IMG/VR virus record: IMGVR_UViG_3300027782_000109
Span: 1-55,109 of that record
DNA length: 55,109 nucleotides
Strand: one strand, 5' to 3'
Source: a virus
Within the stretch, counting starts at the first letter, position 1. Every line of letters starts with the position of its first letter. The notes under the pieces were generated by a model that was not told the DNA's origin, did no database searches, and was given only the letters and a program-made list of their open reading frames with translations. This document shows positions 1-7,474 of this stretch, piece after piece. Made by a program: the position numbers and the translations under genes.

Positions 1-1
1 C

Positions 2-262
2 CCATTCTTCCCACCATTCTTCCCATTCTTCCCACCATTCTTCCCACCATTCTTCCCATTCTTCCCACCATTCTTCCCGTTCTTCCCACCGTTCTTCCCG
101 TTCTTCCCGTTCTTCCCACCTTTCTTCCCATTCTTCCCACCGTTCTTCCCATTCTTCCCGTTTTTCCCACCGTTCTTCCCATTCTTCCCACCGTTCTTCC
201 CGTTCTTCCCGTTCTTCCCACCTTTCTTCCCATTCTTCCCACCGTTCTTCCCGTTCTTCCCA
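2..262 (+). repeat. Tandem TTCTTCCCN / TTCTTCCCACCN repeat
   Basis: About 260 bases consist only of 9-base and 12-base units built on TTCTTCCC, in mixed order, continuing past the left edge of the window. Units differ only at the base after CCC or ACC (A, G or T) and once at TTC to TTT. The array ends at about 262, where unique sequence begins. Confidence 0.9.
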
Positions 263-349
263 ACATTTTCTGGCGGAGGTTGCCCATCATGTACATATTC
301 TAACTGTTTACGATACGGCGGATTCTGTTCTTGTGGATGTATCGTATAA
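2..349 (+). CDS. Phe-Phe-Pro repeat protein with Cys-rich C-terminus (5' end missing)
   Basis: The reading frame is open from the window edge to TAA at 347-349, and the start lies outside the window. The visible part has 25 copies of a Phe-Phe-Pro motif, spaced by zero or one extra Pro, then a short tail (PTFSGGGCPSC...) with six cysteines. I chose this of the three open + frames because every base change between repeat units (CCA/CCG/CCT, TTC/TTT) is synonymous here, and because third positions in the unique tail favour A and T as in neighbouring genes. Units are 9 or 12 bases, so copy-number changes keep the frame. The frame ending at 365 gives a His-Ser-Ser repeat with a plausible non-repetitive tail and is the main alternative. 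Function is unknown. A tail-fibre or surface role is a guess from the position next to oxygenases. Confidence 0.5.
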   Translation, partial: PFFPPFFPFFPPFFPPFFPFFPPFFPFFPPFFPFFPFFPPFFPFFPPFFPFFPFFPPFFPFFPPFFPFFPFFPPFFPFFPPFFPFFPTFSGGGCPSCTYSNCLRYGGFCSCGCIV

Positions 350-407
350 TGAGGAAATTAAATAAAAACCAATATGATATACTTAGTAATAAGAAAAGAG
401 GCAACAA

Positions 408-854
408 ATGAAATATTTATTTTTAACAGAACCAGATAGCAATGGAGTTTCAGAAGTTTTTCATTCTGTAATTTTGCTAGAAAATTTAGCGCCTGAAGCA
501 ATCGTTTCAAGATGGAATAGTATGACAACTGCCTCAACAGTAATTGGACGAGTATTGGTTGATAAAGAAAATGTTGTAGCAACTGCAATCTGGGATGAAG
601 CAACTGAAAGCCTAACACTTCCTGAAGGAATTCCAGCAGATTCTGTACTTCCTGTAAAAAGTCTAGGTTTTGCATTTTTTATAGATAACGTTCTTACAGC
701 CTATATCCAGGGTAAGCCAAATAGCGTAACTGCTGAAAAGTTTACAGCAGCCTTGACCGCACCAGTTAAAGTTATGAAGGTTGAGGATACAGACCCACAA
801 GACTTGGGGTATACCTATGACGGAACAAGTTTTACCCCTCCATTAGAAAATTAA
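408..854 (+). CDS. Hypothetical protein, possibly tail-fibre associated
   Basis: This gene encodes 148 residues with no family I recognise with certainty. The start is supported by AAGAGG 7 bases upstream of the ATG. The sequence is acidic and mixed alpha/beta in character, with no membrane segment or signal peptide. The last residues (GYTYDGTSFTPP) resemble a short ending often seen on phage proteins encoded beside tail fibres. That resemblance and the repeat gene just upstream suggest a link to the host-recognition apparatus. It is followed after 10 bases by a Cys-rich small protein. Confidence 0.6.
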   Translation: MKYLFLTEPDSNGVSEVFHSVILLENLAPEAIVSRWNSMTTASTVIGRVLVDKENVVATAIWDEATESLTLPEGIPADSVLPVKSLGFAFFIDNVLTAYIQGKPNSVTAEKFTAALTAPVKVMKVEDTDPQDLGYTYDGTSFTPPLEN

Positions 855-864
855 TTAATTTAAA

Positions 865-1110
865 ATGACCAATGCCTGGGAAAAATGGAAACAATCTTTA
901 GGCGAATCAAGACCATGGCACCTTCTTGATGAAGAGTTAAGAATAACAGATCAAACAAAGATAGATAAAAGAATGGAAATATGTAGGGCATGTCCTAATT
1001 TTATTAGTCTTACAACAATGTGCAAAGAGTGCGGGTGCGTAATGAAAGCAAAAACAACTCTTGCAAATGCCGAATGTCCTATTGGAAAATGGCATAAAGA
1101 AGAGCGCTAG
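865..1110 (+). CDS. Small zinc-binding protein with four-cysteine core
   Basis: This gene encodes 81 residues. The order CxxC (RACPNF is the second half), then CKECGC, then a late ANAECPIGKW is typical of a small phage protein family often found beside 2-oxoglutarate oxygenase genes in viral genomes. The cysteines at the centre probably hold one zinc or a metal cluster. No Shine-Dalgarno sequence is visible before the ATG, and the gene starts 10 bases after the previous stop, so translation may depend on coupling. The molecular role is not known. A partner or metal-handling role for the oxygenases downstream is inference from position only. Confidence 0.65.
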   Translation: MTNAWEKWKQSLGESRPWHLLDEELRITDQTKIDKRMEICRACPNFISLTTMCKECGCVMKAKTTLANAECPIGKWHKEER

Positions 1111-1144
1111 CCCTTAATATTCTTAAGACTTTTTACTACTATAA

Positions 1145-1153
1145 TGATATAAT
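1145..1153 (+). promoter_or_regulatory. Extended -10 promoter (TGATATAAT)
   Basis: A perfect TGn-TATAAT element lies at 1145-1153, overlapping a second TATAAT at 1140-1145. No good -35 box is seen. Transcription would begin near 1160, leaving a leader of about 20 bases that carries AGAAAGG as a ribosome binding site for the first oxygenase at 1180. Confidence 0.6.
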
Positions 1154-1179
1154 AGGTATATAACAGAAAGGTTCATATT

Positions 1180-1884
1180 ATGTATGACGAAAACGATAAC
1201 TACTGGTTTACAAAAGATAGATCAGAAACTGCATCAAATAGAGTTCCAGCAAGACAATTAGACCAAAGTGTTAGTGTTGAAAATCTTGGGTTAGGGCTAC
1301 ATGTTTATCACAATACATTTTCATTAAATGACGCAAATAGATATATCGATACTCTTGAATCAAACCTTTCAACTGGCGGTAAATATAAATGGTCTGAAGC
1401 ACAAGTAACAAATTCTGATGTGCCAATTAAAAAGGCAAGAGATTGCGTAGACTTTAAATACAAGCAAGAAAATCTCGGACCAAAAAATGAAACAAATTCT
1501 GAATTAATTGACCTACATGAAGAGATATATCAAAAACTTAAATACTGTATAGATGACTATGCAAAGTACTGGGGAATTAATGTAACCTATTACGAAGCAT
1601 TTAATTTTGTAAAGTATGAAGGAGCAGGGACTCACTTTAATATTCATGCTGATCATGGACCTGCCTACAATTGCACGGTATCTGCAGTTATATATATTAA
1701 CGACGATTACGAAGGTGGAGACTTAAAGTTTCCAAGACTAGATAACTTAGTATATAAGCCAAGAGTAGGAGACATAGCAGTCTTCCCATCAAACTATATA
1801 TATGAACATGCGTCACTTCCTATGGAATCAGGAACAAAATATTGCGTTGTCATTATGACAGATATCAATGAACTGAGCCACTAG
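1180..1884 (+). CDS. 2-oxoglutarate/Fe(II) oxygenase, prolyl-4-hydroxylase type (copy 1)
   Basis: This gene encodes 234 residues. The C-terminal half is a double-stranded beta-helix core: H156-A-D158 and H210 form the iron triad, K220 in SGTKY is placed to bind 2-oxoglutarate, and the family signature YINDDYEGG lies at 172-180. Such enzymes hydroxylate a substrate using O2 and 2-oxoglutarate and release succinate and CO2. The substrate is not identifiable. It is the first of seven such genes. Its closest relative in the window is the gene at 2674, which shares long stretches around the triad. The ribosome site is AGAAAGG. The stop codon overlaps the GTG start of the next gene, so the pair is translationally coupled. 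Confidence 0.9.
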   Translation: MYDENDNYWFTKDRSETASNRVPARQLDQSVSVENLGLGLHVYHNTFSLNDANRYIDTLESNLSTGGKYKWSEAQVTNSDVPIKKARDCVDFKYKQENLGPKNETNSELIDLHEEIYQKLKYCIDDYAKYWGINVTYYEAFNFVKYEGAGTHFNIHADHGPAYNCTVSAVIYINDDYEGGDLKFPRLDNLVYKPRVGDIAVFPSNYIYEHASLPMESGTKYCVVIMTDINELSH

Positions 1885-2663
1885 TGGATTCAGAAAAATT
1901 CAAGGTAGCAATATTTAGATCATTTAGACCATGGCTAAATAAAGATAGTAAGTCTCTTCCAGGACCTACACAGGGGACTATTCCTGAATGGTATAAAGAT
2001 GCAGATAGGTTTGCTAAAATGCCAAATGGAGAATACTATAAAGCACCGAAAGAGGTATGCCCTTTTCCTAAAGAAGGGACAACTGATGATTATGGGAAAA
2101 TTCCTACATGGAAAGCATGTCCTGCAATTATGGATGCATTTTCAACAGGGTATGTTTTTAAAACTCCTTGTGATTTAGTATTTTTTAAAAATGCTCAAGG
2201 TAACATTGATATTAAAATTGAAGACGCTAAGTATAAAGATTTTTGTACACAAAGACCTCCAATGCCACAATTTGAACATCCAAAAGGATATTACAGGTAT
2301 CACTTTGCTTGGTCTCCAGATTGGGGCCTAGAGTTACCAGATGGCTACAGTGCTTTATTTATGACACCAATGAATAGGTTTGATCTGCCATTTATGAATA
2401 CAACTGGAATTGTTGATTCTGATAAGGTTCACCTTCTTGGAAGTTTCCCATTTTTTATTCCAGAAGGATGGGAAGGAACAGTTCCAGCAGGAACCCCGTA
2501 TCTGCAGGTTCTTCCTTTTAAAAGAGAAAACTGGGAGCACACAACAGAAATTTTAAACCACTCAGACATATATGGTAAAATGGTAGATAACGCAAACTTC
2601 TATCGTCAGCCTGATGGCGGGGTATATAAAAATAAAGTTTGGTCAAGAAGAGAATATAGATAA
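1884..2663 (+). CDS. DUF6065-like phage protein (copy 1)
   Basis: This gene encodes 259 residues and starts with GTG sharing a base with the TAG stop of the preceding oxygenase. No catalytic motif is recognised. It is rich in aromatic residues and proline, with IPEWYKDA near residue 35, a Cys-Pro-Ala followed by a GYVFKTPCDLVF stretch, and a late PAGTPYLQVLPF segment. The same succession (CFP...GYSLSCKEDIEF...AGTPVATIIPI) occurs in the protein at 3330, so the two are paralogs. The pattern resembles what I remember of DUF6065, but that family name is not certain. It is always paired here with an upstream oxygenase, which suggests the two act together. Confidence 0.65.
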   Translation: MDSEKFKVAIFRSFRPWLNKDSKSLPGPTQGTIPEWYKDADRFAKMPNGEYYKAPKEVCPFPKEGTTDDYGKIPTWKACPAIMDAFSTGYVFKTPCDLVFFKNAQGNIDIKIEDAKYKDFCTQRPPMPQFEHPKGYYRYHFAWSPDWGLELPDGYSALFMTPMNRFDLPFMNTTGIVDSDKVHLLGSFPFFIPEGWEGTVPAGTPYLQVLPFKRENWEHTTEILNHSDIYGKMVDNANFYRQPDGGVYKNKVWSRREYR

Positions 2664-2673
2664 GGGATATATC

Positions 2674-3330
2674 ATGCAAACATGGACAGATAAGCAAGAC
2701 CTTGGCAATGGAATCTTTTGCTACAAGGGTGTAATCAAAAAAGAGATTGATGTTATTAATAGACTAGAGTCTAATCTTAAGCCTGTAGGAGATACCACAG
2801 GATATGCTTGGCTACCTGCGTATGTGGGCTACAAGCAGTTAATGCCAGATTATAGAGATTGTAATGATTTTAAGTTTAAGAAAACAGATATAGAGTATGA
2901 TAAAAGCCCTACAAGTTTAAAACTTCAGGAACTGTGGCAAGATGTATACGACGCACAGGCACCAGCAGTTGAAGACTATTGCAAGATCCACAACATTCAT
3001 GAACTAAAGTACTGGGAAGCGTTTAACTTTATTAAGTATGGGCCAGGCCAGCACTTCCAAGAGCACCATGACCACGGGTTTTCATACAACTGTACAGTAT
3101 CATTAGTTGCATACGTTAACGATGATTATGACGGTGGAGAATTAAACTTTAGACTACAGGGCTTGACAGTTAAGCCAGAGGCTGGAGATCTATTCATCTT
3201 TCCATCAACCTTTATGTATCCTCATCGTGCAATGCCAGTACACTCAGGAACAAAGTACTCAATCGTTACCATGCTTGACTACAACAAGAAGTTTCACACA
3301 CCTGAAATGTATGTAGCGGATAAAGATTAA
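2674..3330 (+). CDS. 2-oxoglutarate/Fe(II) oxygenase, prolyl-4-hydroxylase type (copy 2)
   Basis: This gene encodes 218 residues counted from ATG 2674. An upstream in-frame start is possible but would overlap the preceding gene, and AAGGGATAT lies at a fitting distance before this ATG. The iron triad is H131-x-D133 and H184, with K194 in SGTKY for 2-oxoglutarate and YVNDDYDGG at 147-155. It is clearly a paralog of the gene at 1180: EAFNF, KY, DHG, YNCTVS and the FPS...H...SGTKY block are shared in order. The next gene overlaps its stop codon by one base. Substrate unknown. Confidence 0.9.
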   Translation: MQTWTDKQDLGNGIFCYKGVIKKEIDVINRLESNLKPVGDTTGYAWLPAYVGYKQLMPDYRDCNDFKFKKTDIEYDKSPTSLKLQELWQDVYDAQAPAVEDYCKIHNIHELKYWEAFNFIKYGPGQHFQEHHDHGFSYNCTVSLVAYVNDDYDGGELNFRLQGLTVKPEAGDLFIFPSTFMYPHRAMPVHSGTKYSIVTMLDYNKKFHTPEMYVADKD

Positions 3331-4043
3331 TGTACAATATCTCAGTAGAAAAGGCTCCAGGTTGCATATTTGAAATTAGCCCTATGTCTATTAAAAGAGA
3401 CTGGATGGACGCTACTTCAGAAAACCATGCCTACAGATGCTTTCCAGTAACGCAAGCAAATGTAGTTGGATACAGCCTTTCCTGCAAAGAAGATATAGAG
3501 TTTATTTGGGATGGAGTTAATGACCAGACACAGGATAGAGTTACAATCTTTAATCCAGAAAGGGCGTATTCTGGAAGAGGTCAGTCATCAGTAAGTCTAG
3601 ACACAGGTTTAATATTTAGGACTACAGAAGAACTTAGTATCCTAACTATAAACCCAGTAAACTATTTTAGCGATGACTTTGAAACTATGTCTTCTATGAT
3701 TAGCACATCCTTTTATGACAACCCCTTGCCATTAGCAATCAAAGCAAAGGCTGCAAATAAAAGAGTTGTCATTAAGGCTGGAACACCAGTTGCAACAATT
3801 ATTCCAATATCTTTAACTCAATTAAATAACACAGTTATTACTATGACTGATTACAATGATGAAGATAGAAAACGTGTAGAGGCAAATATCTCTTATGGCA
3901 AGGCAGCCCAAGTTTTAAATTCAACTGGAGAATGGACAGACTGGTACAGAAATGCAGTTAATGAAAAGCAAGAGTCTCTTGGATCACACGAAGTAAAAAC
4001 ACTGAAACTTATCGTAGAAGACAAAACAAGTGAGGGTAGATAA
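3330..4043 (+). CDS. DUF6065-like phage protein (copy 2)
   Basis: This gene encodes 237 residues. It contains YRCFPVTQAN, then GYSLSCKEDIEFIWDG, GLIFRT, TINPVNYF and AGTPVATIIPI, an arrangement that matches DUF6065 as I recall it and is also found in weaker form in the gene at 1884. No membrane segment or known catalytic motif is seen. Its ATG shares the final A of the preceding oxygenase stop codon, and its own stop overlaps the next start (TAATG). The oxygenase plus DUF6065-like order repeats that of 1180-2663, which points to duplication of a two-gene cassette. Confidence 0.65.
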   Translation: MYNISVEKAPGCIFEISPMSIKRDWMDATSENHAYRCFPVTQANVVGYSLSCKEDIEFIWDGVNDQTQDRVTIFNPERAYSGRGQSSVSLDTGLIFRTTEELSILTINPVNYFSDDFETMSSMISTSFYDNPLPLAIKAKAANKRVVIKAGTPVATIIPISLTQLNNTVITMTDYNDEDRKRVEANISYGKAAQVLNSTGEWTDWYRNAVNEKQESLGSHEVKTLKLIVEDKTSEGR

Positions 4044-4498
4044 TGGATGAACTAAACCATATACATTTTGACATAGTTAATGATTATGTTAAAAACTCTA
4101 AAGAAGGAAAAGTCAGTCACTACATGATAACTGTATCAAGAGATGGTGAGTCTCCTGTAAGATCTATCATATCATTTGACAATATAGCCCAGGCTTTAGA
4201 GGGTTACGAGATGTATCAGGACGCAGGGTTTGCAAAAGAATACCTAACAGTTTCAATGTATGAACCATCTGGAAAGATTAATACAAAGGTTTTAAAAAGA
4301 AATCATGCAGGAGATCCATCATTTGTAAGGCAAAACTATATTGATACAGTTGAGGCATTACACAAGGTTAAAGATAAGTTAGATAAAAAAGATTATGAAG
4401 ACCTATGCATTAAGATTGTGACCTCATTTGCAAAAGACAATTGGAGATTTAATGCAGAAAGATTCTTAAAACAACTAGAGATAGAGAGGACATTGTAG
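4043..4498 (+). CDS. Hypothetical protein in oxygenase island
   Basis: This gene encodes 151 residues that I do not recognise. It starts on a TAATG overlap with the preceding gene, so it belongs to the same transcript. The N-terminal 75 residues look like a small alpha/beta domain, and the C-terminal 60 residues are charged and helical (KVKDKLDKKDYEDL and onwards). There are no cysteine motifs, signal peptide or membrane segment. A new promoter starts 13 bases after its stop codon, so it is the last gene of the first transcription unit of the island. Confidence 0.6.
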   Translation: MDELNHIHFDIVNDYVKNSKEGKVSHYMITVSRDGESPVRSIISFDNIAQALEGYEMYQDAGFAKEYLTVSMYEPSGKINTKVLKRNHAGDPSFVRQNYIDTVEALHKVKDKLDKKDYEDLCIKIVTSFAKDNWRFNAERFLKQLEIERTL

Positions 4499-4510
4499 GT
4501 CAAAACCCTA

Positions 4511-4519
4511 TGATATAAT
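4511..4519 (+). promoter_or_regulatory. Extended -10 promoter for a leaderless gene (TGATATAAT)
   Basis: TG-A-TATAAT occupies 4511-4519. The hexamer ends six bases before ATG 4526, and no Shine-Dalgarno sequence lies between. Transcription from this element would start at or next to the A of the ATG, giving a leaderless mRNA. Confidence 0.65.
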
Positions 4520-4525
4520 TCAATT

Positions 4526-5200
4526 ATGGACAAAATGGATGCTTCTGTTGTAATTAGAAAGCCGTCACTGACACCTTCTGGTTGGTTTGGCAATGGCAAA
4601 GATATGATTGTTGAGTTAGAGAACTTTATGACTCAAGAAGAAATGGATTTTTTAGAAAAGGCTGCAAAGTCTTTAACAATTTGGGATGTAACTCAAAGCC
4701 ATGTTAACGAAAACGGAACAGTAGTTTATGACTCTGAATACTGGAAAGACCGAGTAGCAACTAGTCCAACTTTAGATAAAAATGATCCAACAATTGCACC
4801 AGTAATTGCAGGACTGTTTCAAAGGCTTAAGCCGATAGTTGAAGAGTTCTATAAGGTAAAGGTTACCCCTACTGGCACAACTATCGTTAGATGGCTCCCA
4901 GGCCAGTTTCAGAACCCTCATGCAGACAAGGAACTACACGAAGGACCAGATGCTGGACTTCCAAACGACTTCCCAAACTATGATCTTTCAAGTCTATTTT
5001 ATTTAAATGAAGACTATGAAGGTGGGGAGTTATATTTCCCACTACAAGATGTAAAGTTTAAGCCTAAAAAAGGAGCAGCGTATTTTTTCCCAGGGGATAT
5101 GAATTATGTTCATGGAGTAACAGAGATTAAAAGCGGTATTAGATACACATGTCCATTCTTTTGGGAGATTACAGAGCACACAGGAGATAGAAAGCCATGA
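4526..5200 (+). CDS. 2-oxoglutarate/Fe(II) oxygenase, prolyl-4-hydroxylase type (copy 3)
   Basis: This gene encodes 224 residues. H132-A-D134 and H196 form the iron site, R206 in SGIRY is the 2-oxoglutarate anchor, and LNEDYEGGELYFP marks the core strands at 160-172. Using Arg where copies 1 and 2 use Lys places it in a different subgroup. It appears to be leaderless, with an extended -10 box directly upstream and no ribosome binding site. Its TGA overlaps the ATG of the next oxygenase (ATGA), so copies 3 to 5 form a coupled run. Substrate unknown. Confidence 0.9.
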   Translation: MDKMDASVVIRKPSLTPSGWFGNGKDMIVELENFMTQEEMDFLEKAAKSLTIWDVTQSHVNENGTVVYDSEYWKDRVATSPTLDKNDPTIAPVIAGLFQRLKPIVEEFYKVKVTPTGTTIVRWLPGQFQNPHADKELHEGPDAGLPNDFPNYDLSSLFYLNEDYEGGELYFPLQDVKFKPKKGAAYFFPGDMNYVHGVTEIKSGIRYTCPFFWEITEHTGDRKP

Positions 5201-6057
5201 CAGAAAAATTCCTAGAACATGTTGAACTTTATCCAAAAATATTTGTATACAAGAATCTATTTAAAGATATTTCAAAAACACTTGAGATTTTAAAAGATGA
5301 AAGTGAAGATGCAATATTTAGTCCTTGGACTAAGTGGTCTCACTTTGGCGAATACATGAATCCGCTATTTAAAGATTATGCACACACAATGAGTATTGAA
5401 GAAATTAGGAAGATAAAAACAAAGACAGAAAAAGAAGAAGCACAAAAACTTGCAGTGCTAGAAGTCTTTGAAAACTTTCATTTAGCCACACAAGATTACA
5501 TACTTAAAAACAATGTTGATTTTGATAAAGAAAAAATCTTAGTAAATCGTGAAGGAGAATCTTTTAATCAGTGGACAACTAATGGCCCAGCAATAGCAAG
5601 ATATAAGACGGACATGGAAGAACCACTGGCAATGGCATATCATTCTGACTTTGTTAGAGAGCCAATTGTAAGCCCAGGTTATAAATTTGGAATTACCGCT
5701 TTAACATATTTTAATGATGACTACGAGGGTGGAGAGATTGACTTTATTGTTGATGGAGAAGCCTATATGTACAAGCCAGAAGCAGGAGACTACTTAATAT
5801 TTCCATCTGGACATCCAGATATCTTGACTAAAGAAGGCCAAGTATATCTACATGGCGTAATGCCAGCAAAGGGAGAAAAGAAATATATTTCCAGAATGTA
5901 TTGGATGAAGTATGAGATTGGTGACGATGAGTGGTTTGAGAAAGAGGTTGAATTTGGAAAGGATGTTTGGAAAGATATGCAGCCAGACATTATGCAAAAA
6001 TTTAGAGATGCTCACCCAAACAAAATGAATGCTGATAAAGAAAAGAGAATAAAATGA
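5197..6057 (+). CDS. 2-oxoglutarate/Fe(II) oxygenase, prolyl-4-hydroxylase type (copy 4)
   Basis: At 286 residues this is the longest of the seven oxygenases. The triad is H149-S-D151 and H219, with K229 or R233 as the likely 2-oxoglutarate ligand, and FNDDYEGGEIDF at 172-183. A helical insertion rich in Lys and Glu lies at about 63-105. A charged tail of roughly 50 residues follows the core and might mediate contacts with another protein. It overlaps the genes on both sides by ATGA junctions, which implies coupled translation in a fixed ratio. Substrate unknown. Confidence 0.88.
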   Translation: MTEKFLEHVELYPKIFVYKNLFKDISKTLEILKDESEDAIFSPWTKWSHFGEYMNPLFKDYAHTMSIEEIRKIKTKTEKEEAQKLAVLEVFENFHLATQDYILKNNVDFDKEKILVNREGESFNQWTTNGPAIARYKTDMEEPLAMAYHSDFVREPIVSPGYKFGITALTYFNDDYEGGEIDFIVDGEAYMYKPEAGDYLIFPSGHPDILTKEGQVYLHGVMPAKGEKKYISRMYWMKYEIGDDEWFEKEVEFGKDVWKDMQPDIMQKFRDAHPNKMNADKEKRIK

Positions 6058-6800
6058 ACCTAGAAAATAAGAAAAGAATTACAAAGGATATTGTTGTTTA
6101 TGAAAACTTTATTGACGAAGAAACTTGTCAAAAAATGATAGAGGCGTTAGATGCTCAGGCAGATAACGGAAAAATCTCTTGGATGCCAATATCATTCTAT
6201 GAGTCATATTCTTCTGTTCTTCCACAAGACAACGATCAAGAAGTTATTGATGCTGGACTTGATCCAACAATTTTTTCAGATATTGAAAAAGTAATGTATA
6301 AAGCAATTGCTTCCGTACATGATTTAGATCCAAAAATAATTTCTAAGATTGGTTACCATACGCAAAAATGGGAACCAGGAGCATATGCTAGAATTCACTC
6401 CGACAACACGGACGAGACAGGAAAGTCTGGAGCATTTACAAGAAGCAGATATGCAGGCTTTCTTTATTTAAATGATAACTTTGAAGGAGGACTTTTAAAG
6501 TTTCCAAGTCAAGATTTAGAGATACAACCAAAGGTTGGAATGCTTGCTGTATTTGACGGGGGATTTAACAACATGCACGAAGTATCACTTATCACAAGTG
6601 GGGTAAGATATACCATTGGGTCTTTCTGGGATGACAGAGAAGAGTCTGCATATCCACAAGAATTAAGAGATGAATGGGCTGCAGAAATGAAAGAGACTAG
6701 AGCCAAGCAAGAAATTGAAAGAGCCGAGTGGCAAGAACTTCTAAAAGAAGGCTGGAAGTTGGATGCTGATGGAAACAAGTACAAGGTAGAGGGAAAGTAA
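6054..6800 (+). CDS. 2-oxoglutarate/Fe(II) oxygenase, prolyl-4-hydroxylase type (copy 5)
   Basis: This gene encodes 248 residues. H115-S-D117 and H175 form the iron triad, R185 in SGVRY binds 2-oxoglutarate by family analogy, and YLNDNFEGG lies at 138-146. After the core, residues 195-248 form a strongly charged helix rich in Glu, Lys, Arg and Trp, probably a coiled coil, which the shorter copies lack. The start overlaps the preceding stop (ATGA), and the next gene begins directly after its own stop. Substrate unknown. Confidence 0.88.
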   Translation: MNLENKKRITKDIVVYENFIDEETCQKMIEALDAQADNGKISWMPISFYESYSSVLPQDNDQEVIDAGLDPTIFSDIEKVMYKAIASVHDLDPKIISKIGYHTQKWEPGAYARIHSDNTDETGKSGAFTRSRYAGFLYLNDNFEGGLLKFPSQDLEIQPKVGMLAVFDGGFNNMHEVSLITSGVRYTIGSFWDDREESAYPQELRDEWAAEMKETRAKQEIERAEWQELLKEGWKLDADGNKYKVEGK

Positions 6801-7463
6801 ATGGAGGTCTTTTTAAAGAAAGAGTTTGATGATGCAGGATATGATACTGAAGTCTTTCACGATGGTATTTTGTTTATTAAGGACTTCTTAAGAGATAATG
6901 AACTAGATACTTTATTGGAAATAATTAAAACAACTCCTAACGAAGATTGGTCTATAGAGTATACAAAGAACCTTGCTAGATTCTGCATGGAAAAATTTGG
7001 ACGAGATGATGTTGATAATTTGGTTGCTGAAGGCAAGTTTGAAATAACCCAGGGATGGGAAGATAAAAATTTAGACATTACGCATAAAGAAATTAGCAGA
7101 AAACTTCAGTTAAGACTTGGAGACTTAATATCTTTATCAGACAACACTCTAGAACTCGCTGGCTTTGGAACGCTGCAAAGAATGCAGCCAGGGGTAGAAC
7201 TAAAAGCACATACAGATCAGCATACAGACCCATCGATTAAATATGCTGCTATACTGTATATTAACGATGACTATAAGGATGGAACTCTATTCTTTAAGAA
7301 TAAAGAAAATTCAGACTTAAGGCCAGAACCAGGAACATTACTTCTTTTTCCAGGAAATGAAGAATATGAACACGGGGTTCGTTTTGTAACAGAGGGACCC
7401 ATTCGCTATGTTACGGTAGGCTTTATAAAAGTTACAGGTTTTTATGAAGAAAATAAATTCTAA
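6801..7463 (+). CDS. 2-oxoglutarate/Fe(II) oxygenase, prolyl-4-hydroxylase type (copy 6)
   Basis: This gene encodes 220 residues. The iron-binding residues are H137-T-D139 and H191, with R202 in GPIRY for 2-oxoglutarate. A second HTD follows at 141-143, so the first Asp could be assigned to either, though H137/D139 fits the family spacing. The core strand motif is YINDDYKDG at 153-161, where the usual EGG is changed to KDG. The ATG follows the previous stop immediately, with GAGGGA as ribosome site. Substrate unknown. Confidence 0.87.
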   Translation: MEVFLKKEFDDAGYDTEVFHDGILFIKDFLRDNELDTLLEIIKTTPNEDWSIEYTKNLARFCMEKFGRDDVDNLVAEGKFEITQGWEDKNLDITHKEISRKLQLRLGDLISLSDNTLELAGFGTLQRMQPGVELKAHTDQHTDPSIKYAAILYINDDYKDGTLFFKNKENSDLRPEPGTLLLFPGNEEYEHGVRFVTEGPIRYVTVGFIKVTGFYEENKF

Positions 7464-7474
7464 GGAGATACAAA

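Noticed and set aside
1-262. The left-edge tandem array as a CRISPR array.
   Set aside because: Units are 9-12 bases with no spacers, and no cas genes are present. The Cas4-like nuclease at 50021 sits in a phage recombination cluster.
2-349. Gly-Lys-Asn repeat reading on the minus strand of the left-edge repeat, with a protein-like stretch leading into it.
   Set aside because: The frame has no ATG, GTG or TTG between its upstream stop (near 362) and the repeat, some repeat differences change amino acids, and every confident gene is on the + strand.
358-675. Minus-strand open frame of 105 codons opposite the gene at 408.
   Set aside because: It is Leu/Gln-rich, lies fully across a + strand gene with a good ribosome site, and has no recognisable domain.
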